Positions 1 to 6,059 of a DNA stretch of 6,059 nt are shown in pieces. Location: assembly GCA_902766305.1 (NCBI GenBank), contig CACXDE010000230.1, positions 1 to 6,059 on the forward strand, written 5' to 3'. The notes below the pieces were generated by a model, which saw nothing but the letters and a program-made list of their open reading frames with translations, was not told the origin of the DNA and made no database searches. The stretch's first letter is position 1. Each line of letters starts with the position of its first letter. The position numbers and the translations under genes are program-made. The stretch is from an uncultured Ruminococcus sp. (GTDB lineage: Bacteria > Bacillota > Clostridia > Oscillospirales > Acutalibacteraceae).

Positions 1-452
1 TCTTTATCTCCAAGGCTAAGATAAACTTTGCTACGTTTAATCTGATTGTTTTTCACAAAATCCGTAAAGCCGGGAAACCATACAGACGGCGACGCCGCGG
101 CAGCTCCGCTGAAAACGTCCGTACGGTATACCGCCCACAAAGCAAAAAGCCCGGCAAGAGAATAACCGCCGATAAAATACGACTTTTCGCGGTCGTCAGT
201 CAGCGATAATATTTCAGTAAGCGTATCAGCCGCGCCACCGCAAAAACTCTCTTGGCCGAAAACGGCGGGCGCTTCCCACGGCGACAGATCACGGTTCCAG
301 TCGCCGACCTTTACGGCGATCATGCGAAAATCCGTTTCGGTAAGCTCCCGTATCGTTCTGACCTCATTTTCTATCCCCGAAAGATTGTGGTCGTCGACCG
401 GCTGTATCAGAACCGTACGCGATCCCATATTCCCGTATTCATATATCATCAT
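1..452 (-). CDS. Alpha/beta-hydrolase esterase, N-terminal part (runs off the left edge)
   Basis: This frame is open for 150 codons from ATG at 450-452 to the left edge with no stop, so the C-terminus is missing. The protein starts MMIYEYGNMGSRTVLIQPVD and reads as a cytosolic serine hydrolase, with no signal peptide. Visible landmarks are VDDHNLSGIENEV (residues 19-31), GDWNRDLSPWEAPAVFG (50-66) and the nucleophile elbow GGYSLAGLFALWA (95-107), in which Ser98 is the likely catalytic serine. The elbow is G-x-S-x-A-G rather than the classic G-x-S-x-G. AAASPSVWFPG (118-128) and VYLSLGDK (143-150) match the strands that follow the elbow in enterochelin-esterase-like and uncharacterised esterase families. 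The catalytic Asp/Glu and His would lie beyond the window. The start is supported by GGAGGT ten bases upstream. The substrate cannot be told. It lies 48 bases after the helicase stop on the same strand, so co-transcription is possible. Its GC content is higher than in the central helicase gene. Confidence 0.88.
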   Translation of the reverse strand, partial: MMIYEYGNMGSRTVLIQPVDDHNLSGIENEVRTIRELTETDFRMIAVKVGDWNRDLSPWEAPAVFGQESFCGGAADTLTEILSLTDDREKSYFIGGYSLAGLFALWAVYRTDVFSGAAAASPSVWFPGFTDFVKNNQIKRSKVYLSLGDK

Positions 453-462
453 ACGGTCCCTC

Positions 463-468
463 ACCTCC
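463..468 (-). promoter_or_regulatory. Ribosome binding site of the esterase gene
   Basis: On the minus strand GGAGGT lies ten bases before the ATG at 450-452, with a second ATG codon directly after it. This is a near-perfect Shine-Dalgarno match and decides the start. The 48-base gap between the helicase stop (501-503) and this ATG shows no obvious -10/-35 pair and no hairpin followed by a T-run, which favours read-through from the helicase gene. Confidence 0.8.
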
Positions 469-500
469 GTTAGTCTTTAAAGCGTCATGATTTGTTTTGA

Positions 501-3500
501 TCACTCTTTGATGTTGAGTTTGCCGTCTGTTTCTTCAATTTTGCCGGTATTGATCAGTATTTCGATTGCTTCGTTCAGCGAGGATGCAATCGTTGTCCCC
601 GTGCTTCCGAAACCGTACGCGCGCGCTGTTTCCATACAGAGCGTTTTTCTTGTGGCACCTACATATGTTTTAAGTATCGTAAGCATCGCTACCGCAAATT
701 CGTCTGAACTAATATACTGACTTTTTCTTTTGTTCGGCATACGGACTACGATCGGCATTTTACTGTTGGGATATAAGAAATCTCCTTTACGTATAACGCT
801 TCCGTAAAGATTTTTTAGGCCTGCGTCTATTTCACGGCGGACTTTCACAGTGGCCTTTTCGTTGCCGCACTTATAAGCAAGGCGCTGGCACAGATATTCA
901 TAGTGGATCGGAAACTCATTGACTACCAAAGCACGGATACAGTCTTCTATCTTTACGTATCCGTACCTATCCCTCGGAAGAATGCTGAGATCGGTTTTTT
1001 CGTATTTTGCAAACCCGTAAGGATTCTCGATCTGCTCAGGCGTCTTGACTTCCTTATCCACGCTTACGTAATCTTCTTTGCCGTCGTCTTCGGTGTGCGT
1101 ATACAGCTGCTTGCTGCCGTAATCATCTATAGCTTTTTCTATCGCTTCTGTCAACAGTTGTCCTTCCGCTACAGGATCCTTGATCCAATCTGTTGACCAG
1201 ATACGGTAAATAGTCCAGCCCATATTTTCAAGAATGTCCTGGCGTAAACGGTCGCGCTCTCTGGCAGTTCTTGCGGAGTGATACGCCGCGCCGTCACATT
1301 CGATACCGAGGACAAACACGCCGTTCAAAGTCGGATGCTTTACGCCGATATCGATCCTGTAGCCGGAGCAACCGACCTGCGTTTTAAGCTTATAGCCTTT
1401 TCTGTCAAGAAAGTTATATACGGCTTCCTCAAATGAGGAGTCAAAATCGGTTTTGTCATCATATGAAAGCTCGCGGACAAGCGAATCCGGACCGTTGACA
1501 GCGTAATCAATATAAGCTTTCAACAGTTTCGGACCTTCGGTCGTGATTGATTCTTCGTTAATATCCGTCGATTTTATGGATCCAACAAGCTTGACGTTAT
1601 ACTTTGCCCTTGTTATTGCAACGTTTAAACGTCTTTCACCTCCCGATTTTCCGAGAGGACCGAACTGGTTTCTGAAAACTCCGGCGGCGTCTCTTGCATA
1701 TCCGATACTGAATATGATCGTATCACGTTCATCACCCTGAACGTTTTCAAGACTTTTTACAAAGAACGGCTCGTCTTTTGTTTCGTCAAAGAACGATTCA
1801 AAGCTTTGATCGGCAAGCCGCATTTCGTGAAGAACGTTTTCTATCGCGTATTGCTGAACTTCACCGAAAGCGATCACGCCAAGAGAACGGTCGGGCTGCG
1901 TTCTAAAATGATCAAAGACCATCTCTGCAACTTTCTTTGCTTCAATAACGTTTCCTTTTCTTCCGCCGCGGTCATAAAATCCGTCGGGTACATAGACGTA
2001 CTCTACACCGTTGTCTTTTCCGCGCTCAATATTTGACGGAAACGTCACAAGGCGGTTTTTATAGATCTTTGCATTTGAAAATGCTATAAGGTTTTCGTGA
2101 CGGCTGCGGTAATGCCAGCGCAGCGTTCTTTCGGGAAGCATATTCGCTTCATCGAGGATCGAATCATAAACGTCTATATCATCTTCCTCGTCTTCATCGT
2201 CATACAGTCCTTCCGTGGAGGCTGCCTGGAAGAAGTTGGTCGGAGGAAGCTGTTTGCTGTCGCCGGCGATGATGACCTGCTTTCCCCTGAAGATCGCACC
2301 TATCGCGTTTTCTGTGTAGACCTGAGACGCCTCATCAAATATGACCGTATCGAATTTGTATGAATCTGCCTCCAAAAACAGACTTACCGAAAGCGGAGAC
2401 ATCATAAGACAGGGCTTTAGCGTCAAAAGAAGATTCGGTATTTCTTTGAAAAGTTTTCTTATGGGCATGATCCGCCTTGACTTTGTCAATTCACGCTTTA
2501 GGATGCTTATTTCATCCTGCCCGCTTGAAAAATGATCCATTGAAGGAAGATCGTTTATGAGTTTGCTCTTGATTCGTGCCCGGGCGATGTCAAATTGGGA
2601 TTTATCAAGATCTGCAAACTCCTTCATTATCATTTCATGATTTTTTCTTCTGAAATTCAGCACAGCCGGGTATTCCGGCAGAACGGCGTCAAGCCACAAA
2701 CTGAAGAAGCGTTTTTTGAAAACGGGGATAATGCAATCTACGGGCACATTGCTGCTCTCTATTGCAATAACAGCTTCATCAAGCCCGACAGAGCAGCAGT
2801 TTTCCCGTGCGGCTCTGAAATCTATCCACTCCTCAAGGAGCGCCATTCCGTTCATGCAGCCGTCAAGCCGGTCATAAAGCTGTCTGAGATTATGTTCGTA
2901 AAAGACTTCCGTATCGTCAAACAACTTTGTAAACCAGGCGAGTCCTGCTCTGACATACGCGTCTGTTTCAGCTAATTCTTCTCTTAACGTTACACATTCG
3001 CCTGCGTATTTTACGGATGCGCAAACCTTCTTGACAAAGAGCTGGTTCGGATCATATTTCTGTATGGTTTTCCGGAATTTTTCCGCCCATTTCCATGCGG
3101 TCGACACAGAATCCCAGTCAGTGAAAATGCCGTTATAAAAGAACTGGTAATGGTCTTTTAACGCTTCTTCGTTTTCATTGAACTTGACGAGCTTTTCCGA
3201 TAGATCTGCATAATCGCGGCAAAGCTGAGTCAATAACGAAAACAGCGTGAGCTGCAAGCCGACTGCGTCATAATCGCTTGTCTCAGATTTGACCGCGTCG
3301 GCAAAGTATTCTTTTAAAAGTATCTCTTTTTCGGAAAACCATTTTCTATGTGAAGCTATTTCTCTTAAATCGTCGATCGTATTGATGATCTCGTTGTCAG
3401 AGACTTTATGACCAAGTCCTTTACGGCACGCTGTAAAGGCTTTTTTATCCTTTTTATATGATCCTTTAAAGACCTTGAAAATATTTGTATATTCAGTCTT

Positions 3501-5543
3501 GAAGCGTGTGAGGATCCCCTCGTAATCAACGTCGTAAATGCTGTCTTCATACTGTTCGGACAGAGCTGTTTTGATCTCTGTGATTCGTTCTGCTTTCTTT
3601 TTTGCTTCCGTAAAGAGCGCAAGAATGTCAGCATATGAATCTTCCGTCCATTTGAAAAACGGTTCTTTATATTGAATAGTTTTAACCGCAGCGCTTTCCA
3701 GCCCTGAAACGTGTTCGGCATTATATAAATCAAGCTTTTCAACGGGATCGACAACGCCGTTTGCCGACAGGACGTTTACTTTTTCGAGGATCCGTTCAAT
3801 GATATTATTTATTTCTTCTTGCTGATTGACACAATCTTGAATTTCTTCTCCTGACGGAATTATATCGCCTGAGACCCATTCGTAAGGTATTTCAACAGCG
3901 TTTTCCAATCCCTCAAGTGAAGCTATGACTTTTCTGATACCGTTAAGCGAAGGCACAAATGAAGAAAACAGCGTGTCGTAGATCTCATCAACGCGCCTGC
4001 GCTTTTCATCGAGTTCGGGCAGGAATACGGACAGCTTAGACGATGTATCGCGTCTGAATTCATTTGTTACGGCTTTTATGTTAGAACCGCGCCACGGATT
4101 CTTCCGGAAGTCGTCCGTCATACTTCCAATCGTATTTTTATACGATTCAAGAGCCTGGATATATTTCGTGAATGTCTCTAAATCGGTATTACGAACGTCT
4201 TTTAGTCCGAAAATAATATCGTCATAGGATTCAAGATTTGCTATGATCCCGTTTACTTTATATATACTTTTTCCGAGAGGCGATACATTTGCATACACTT
4301 GTCCGGCATAGCTGTTGAGCTGCCTTTTATCATATTCAAGATCGCTGAGTTTTTGAAACGCCGCGTCGCTCAGAACCGCTTTGCTGCCCGCAAGCTTCAA
4401 TACTTTTTCAAGCTGGTCAAGAACGCTTCTTTTACTTGTTTTTTGGCTGTGCAGCACAAGGCAGAAGTCATCAAGACCCGCACGGGATATCCTGTTATGA
4501 ACAACTTCCAAAGCCGCCATTTTTTCAGAAACGAACAAAACTTTTTTACCGTCCGCAAGACATTCCGCTATGATGTTTGTGATCGTCTGGCTCTTGCCGG
4601 TCCCGGGAGGGCCTTGAAGAACAAAACTTACGCCTTTTTTGGCGAGCAGAATTGCTTCCTGCTGGCTTGCATCCGCGTCAACAATCTGAAAAACATCCTG
4701 CGGTTTTTCTTTTTTGTCAAAATCGTAATCGTTGATATCTTCCGGTATGCGCGTCAATGCCGTCCCGTCTCCGGCAAGCGCTCTTACAACGGGGTTTGAC
4801 TGAATCGCCTCTTTGTGTGCTTCAAGATCAACGTACATATTGATCTTTAAGAACGAGAGAAGACTGAGCCCGACGTTACGTACAACAGTCCAGTTGTTAT
4901 CTTTGACCGTGCTTTCAACTTCGTCAAAGAATGCGGAAATATCTCCGGCACTGTCAAAAGATGGCATTTTCATAGCGTAAACGCTGTTAAGCATATATGA
5001 AAGCGTCGGATTAACGACTATTTCGTCCTCGTGCAGTTTCAAAACGTAAGGAGATGTGATCGACTCAACGGTCAAAGTTACGGGAACGAGTATAAGCGGA
5101 GCGAGATATGTTGATTTGGAGTAATCTGCTTCTGTATATTTCAAAAAGCCAAAACCGAGATAAAGAATATTGATGCCTTGCTCTTCCACAGCGACCTTCG
5201 CTTTGTTTCTGAGATTGCGCAAAACTCTCTGCAGCTCTTTCGGCGTGCGATTTGTGCGGACCGATGAACCGTATCCTCCGTAATCTCTATTATCTTCTGA
5301 TTCTTCATAAAGCTCCGGCATCACCTCATCCGTATCGTCGTCGGACGACTTATTTGAAATATCGCGCGGAAAAACAAGCTCGTTTTCATTTTTAACGAAC
5401 GTCTCGTATAAATCTATGTAATCCGGATAGGTGATTTTCAGCGTTGAACTCTTCGTCTCTTTATAGTTCAACAGCTTGTTCCTTTTACCGAGGTCAAGTA
5501 ATTTGTTTTTCCAGTTTTCATATTTTGTGTCAAAATTAACCAT
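501..5543 (-). CDS. DUF4011 / SF1 helicase / Vsr-like nuclease / DUF3320 fusion, putative anti-phage protein
   Basis: This gene encodes a 1680-residue, probably cytosolic, multidomain helicase-nuclease. Numbering is from the ATG at 5541-5543. A DUF4011-type N-terminus opens with WKNKLLDLGKRNKLLNY (11-27). The superfamily 1 (Upf1/Dna2-like) helicase core follows: Q-motif DASQQEA (about 290-297), Walker A GPPGTGKS (311-318, Lys317), motif Ia VLFVSEKMAA, Walker B DEAS (Asp1070-Glu1071), motif III GDSKQLPP (1094-1101), LRWHYRSRH (1141-1149), motif V QGDERD (1269-1274) and motif VI LNVAITRAK (1306-1314, Arg1312). A charged, mostly helical insert of about 665 residues (370-1035) separates motif Ia from motif II. 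Residues 1368-1470 resemble the Vsr/MTES_1575 PD-(D/E)xK nuclease: Glu1372/1373, Asp1398 in YRIDIG, then IECDGAAYH with Glu1415 and Asp1417. A DUF3320-like segment (about 1529-1580, with EFPIHYEYLCQRLA) and a winged-helix-like tail (1611-1680) end the protein. All key ATPase and nuclease residues look intact. From family knowledge, such proteins sit in defence islands, and a DUF4011-helicase-Vsr protein was reported as anti-phage; the target here is inferred to be foreign DNA. A start ten codons upstream (5571-5573) is possible but has no good ribosome site. Confidence 0.93.
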   Translation of the reverse strand: MVNFDTKYENWKNKLLDLGKRNKLLNYKETKSSTLKITYPDYIDLYETFVKNENELVFPRDISNKSSDDDTDEVMPELYEESEDNRDYGGYGSSVRTNRTPKELQRVLRNLRNKAKVAVEEQGINILYLGFGFLKYTEADYSKSTYLAPLILVPVTLTVESITSPYVLKLHEDEIVVNPTLSYMLNSVYAMKMPSFDSAGDISAFFDEVESTVKDNNWTVVRNVGLSLLSFLKINMYVDLEAHKEAIQSNPVVRALAGDGTALTRIPEDINDYDFDKKEKPQDVFQIVDADASQQEAILLAKKGVSFVLQGPPGTGKSQTITNIIAECLADGKKVLFVSEKMAALEVVHNRISRAGLDDFCLVLHSQKTSKRSVLDQLEKVLKLAGSKAVLSDAAFQKLSDLEYDKRQLNSYAGQVYANVSPLGKSIYKVNGIIANLESYDDIIFGLKDVRNTDLETFTKYIQALESYKNTIGSMTDDFRKNPWRGSNIKAVTNEFRRDTSSKLSVFLPELDEKRRRVDEIYDTLFSSFVPSLNGIRKVIASLEGLENAVEIPYEWVSGDIIPSGEEIQDCVNQQEEINNIIERILEKVNVLSANGVVDPVEKLDLYNAEHVSGLESAAVKTIQYKEPFFKWTEDSYADILALFTEAKKKAERITEIKTALSEQYEDSIYDVDYEGILTRFKTEYTNIFKVFKGSYKKDKKAFTACRKGLGHKVSDNEIINTIDDLREIASHRKWFSEKEILLKEYFADAVKSETSDYDAVGLQLTLFSLLTQLCRDYADLSEKLVKFNENEEALKDHYQFFYNGIFTDWDSVSTAWKWAEKFRKTIQKYDPNQLFVKKVCASVKYAGECVTLREELAETDAYVRAGLAWFTKLFDDTEVFYEHNLRQLYDRLDGCMNGMALLEEWIDFRAARENCCSVGLDEAVIAIESSNVPVDCIIPVFKKRFFSLWLDAVLPEYPAVLNFRRKNHEMIMKEFADLDKSQFDIARARIKSKLINDLPSMDHFSSGQDEISILKRELTKSRRIMPIRKLFKEIPNLLLTLKPCLMMSPLSVSLFLEADSYKFDTVIFDEASQVYTENAIGAIFRGKQVIIAGDSKQLPPTNFFQAASTEGLYDDEDEEDDIDVYDSILDEANMLPERTLRWHYRSRHENLIAFSNAKIYKNRLVTFPSNIERGKDNGVEYVYVPDGFYDRGGRKGNVIEAKKVAEMVFDHFRTQPDRSLGVIAFGEVQQYAIENVLHEMRLADQSFESFFDETKDEPFFVKSLENVQGDERDTIIFSIGYARDAAGVFRNQFGPLGKSGGERRLNVAITRAKYNVKLVGSIKSTDINEESITTEGPKLLKAYIDYAVNGPDSLVRELSYDDKTDFDSSFEEAVYNFLDRKGYKLKTQVGCSGYRIDIGVKHPTLNGVFVLGIECDGAAYHSARTARERDRLRQDILENMGWTIYRIWSTDWIKDPVAEGQLLTEAIEKAIDDYGSKQLYTHTEDDGKEDYVSVDKEVKTPEQIENPYGFAKYEKTDLSILPRDRYGYVKIEDCIRALVVNEFPIHYEYLCQRLAYKCGNEKATVKVRREIDAGLKNLYGSVIRKGDFLYPNSKMPIVVRMPNKRKSQYISSDEFAVAMLTILKTYVGATRKTLCMETARAYGFGSTGTTIASSLNEAIEILINTGKIEETDGKLNIKE

Positions 5544-5552
5544 AAACACATA

Positions 5553-5560
5553 TCTCTCTT
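5553..5560 (-). promoter_or_regulatory. Likely ribosome binding site of the helicase gene
   Basis: The minus strand reads AAGAGAGA, then nine bases, then the ATG at 5541-5543. This purine stretch is a moderate Shine-Dalgarno match. The upstream in-frame ATG at 5571-5573 is preceded by pyrimidine- and AT-rich bases (CTCTTTATAT) with no match at normal spacing. The inner start also leaves about ten residues before the conserved W-x-x-K-L-L-D-L block, which from memory is usual for DUF4011 proteins. I therefore prefer the inner start, without certainty. Confidence 0.55.
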
Positions 5561-5607
5561 CGAAGTTAGGCATATATAAAGAGATATTCCGAAGATCGTA
5601 ACCTCCG

Positions 5608-5643
5608 GTGCCAAATTATATCTCCGCTTTTGGAAAGAAAAAT
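5608..5643 (-). promoter_or_regulatory. Candidate sigma-70 promoter of the helicase gene
   Basis: A perfect -10 hexamer TATAAT (minus strand, at 5615-5620) lies in the hsdR-helicase gap. The -35 position is poor: at 16-17 base spacing it is TTTTTC or ATTTTT, next to the hsdR stop codon, and there is no extended TGn. Predicted transcription would start near 5608 and give a leader of about 65 bases to the preferred ATG. A second, weaker possibility is TATATA at 5573-5578 with TTACGA sixteen bases upstream. If that one is used, the upstream ATG at 5571-5573 could not be the start. Either would let the helicase be expressed apart from hsdR. Confidence 0.4.
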
Positions 5644-5644
5644 C

Positions 5645-6059
5645 TTATGCAACGACCCAGCCATAGCCTTGAACGGCCATGTCGATAAAGTGTGTCAATA
5701 ATAAATCTGTTTTCGCCGCAAAAGTCTCTTTATCATATGATACCGGCAAATCGGCGTCAAGTGATGATTCGATTGCCGTCTTAACCTTTGCCCGCGGCTG
5801 TTCGTCCTTATACCAATCGACAACCATAAGTTCAGCTTTTTCTTCTGACAGCTTTTTGAACAGATTTTTCGCCGACAGTTTTACTTTTTGTTCTTCGGCT
5901 TTTGTCAGTTTTTTGCCGGCAATAAGTAAATCGTAAATCTCAAGTTCTTCTTCAGATAAGCCTTCCGCTTCGTATGGAAAAGAATTTACGACAGGAAGAT
6001 ATCGCGGAACGGGCAGGGTTGAGCACAAATTATATAGGAATGATTGAGCGCGGAGAAAA
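5645..6059 (-). CDS. hsdR: Type I restriction endonuclease subunit R, C-terminal fragment (runs off the right edge)
   Basis: The frame is open from the right edge to TAA at 5645-5647 and gives the last 137 residues. It must begin outside the window: the codons before the internal TTG at 6026-6028 continue without a stop and read FLRAQSFLYN, so that TTG is not a start. The fragment resembles the helical C-terminal domain of HsdR, which in other systems docks the motor-nuclease subunit onto the methyltransferase core. Visible blocks are LSEEELEIYDLL (34-45), LTKAEEQKVKLSAKNLFKKL (51-70), DWYKDEQPRAKVKTAIE (81-97), LPVSYD (104-109) and a final helix ending GYGWVVA. Type I R subunits use ATP-driven translocation to cleave DNA away from an unmethylated recognition site. 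The nuclease and DEAD-box motifs would lie outside the window. The assignment rests on remembered family patterns, and another SF2 helicase with the same tail is possible. The helicase gene follows on the same strand after about 100 bases. Confidence 0.75.
   Translation of the reverse strand, partial: FLRAQSFLYNLCSTLPVPRYLPVVNSFPYEAEGLSEEELEIYDLLIAGKKLTKAEEQKVKLSAKNLFKKLSEEKAELMVVDWYKDEQPRAKVKTAIESSLDADLPVSYDKETFAAKTDLLLTHFIDMAVQGYGWVVA

Noticed and set aside
230..250. Possible frameshift in the esterase at a run of five A
   Set aside because: A base-by-base check of the plus-strand sequence keeps the frame open through the run and into the GGYSLAG motif, so no frameshift exists.
252..473. 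Plus-strand open frame of 73 codons over the esterase
   Set aside because: It is antisense to a frame with strong esterase motifs and a good ribosome site.
3365..3754. Open frame of 129 codons on the minus strand in another frame
   Set aside because: It overlaps the helicase insert out of frame. It is a low-complexity Arg/Lys/Ser-rich product of reading AT-rich codons shifted.
4299..4799. Open frame of 166 codons on the plus strand
   Set aside because: It lies fully antisense to the helicase Walker A region. Its translation has no recognisable domain, and the opposite frame carries clear conserved motifs.
5611..5633. CCAAA...TTTGG inverted repeat as a terminator after hsdR
   Set aside because: The stem has only five AT-rich pairs, the loop is about 13 bases, and no T-run follows on the minus strand.
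5679..5936. Plus-strand open frame of 85 codons over the hsdR fragment
   Set aside because: It is the complement of the conserved HsdR tail, is serine-rich, and has no ribosome site or family match that I recognise.
5645..6028. Short complete gene of 127 codons starting at TTG
   Set aside because: The frame continues open to the window edge and the residues before the TTG fit the same protein, so this is the tail of a longer gene.

Overview
The window carries three genes, all on the minus strand and closely spaced, so transcription runs from high to low coordinates. In that order they are the 3' end of a type I restriction subunit gene (hsdR-like, 5645 to the right edge), a very large superfamily 1 helicase with a fused Vsr-like nuclease (501-5543), and the 5' part of an alpha/beta-hydrolase esterase gene (left edge to 452). 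The gaps are about 100 bases (hsdR to helicase, counted from the start preferred here) and 48 bases (helicase to esterase). No tRNA, rRNA, CRISPR array, insertion sequence or convincing rho-independent terminator was seen. The plus-strand open frames are antisense shadows of these genes.

The sequence looks bacterial and most like a gut-type Clostridia (Oscillospiraceae or Lachnospiraceae). This rests on moderate to low GC, a purine-rich GGAGG ribosome site before the esterase, and the style of the proteins. It is an inference from general resemblance only. Base composition is uneven: a hand count gives about 51% GC for 1-420 (esterase) but about 34% for 3301-3420 (central helicase insert). 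That would fit an imported defence gene beside a resident gene, but could also reflect protein composition.

Region by region: 1-452 encodes 150 N-terminal codons of the esterase, including the GYSLAG nucleophile elbow. 453-500 is a short spacer with a strong ribosome site. 501-5543 encodes a 1680-residue protein with the order DUF4011-like N-terminus, SF1 helicase motifs split by a roughly 665-residue helical insert, an MTES_1575/Vsr-type PD-(D/E)xK nuclease, a DUF3320-like segment and a small C-terminal helical domain. 5544-5644 is the intergenic region, with a perfect TATAAT -10 box and a stranded GGAGGT. 5645-6059 is the C-terminal 137 codons of the restriction subunit.

The biological reading is a defence locus. 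A type I restriction motor-nuclease subunit sits directly upstream of a single-protein helicase-nuclease of a class previously linked to anti-phage activity. The esterase may mark the edge of the island or be a co-transcribed passenger. The helicase family itself is known; what deserves a second look is its pairing with a type I R-M locus, its own candidate promoter, and the large insert of unknown role.
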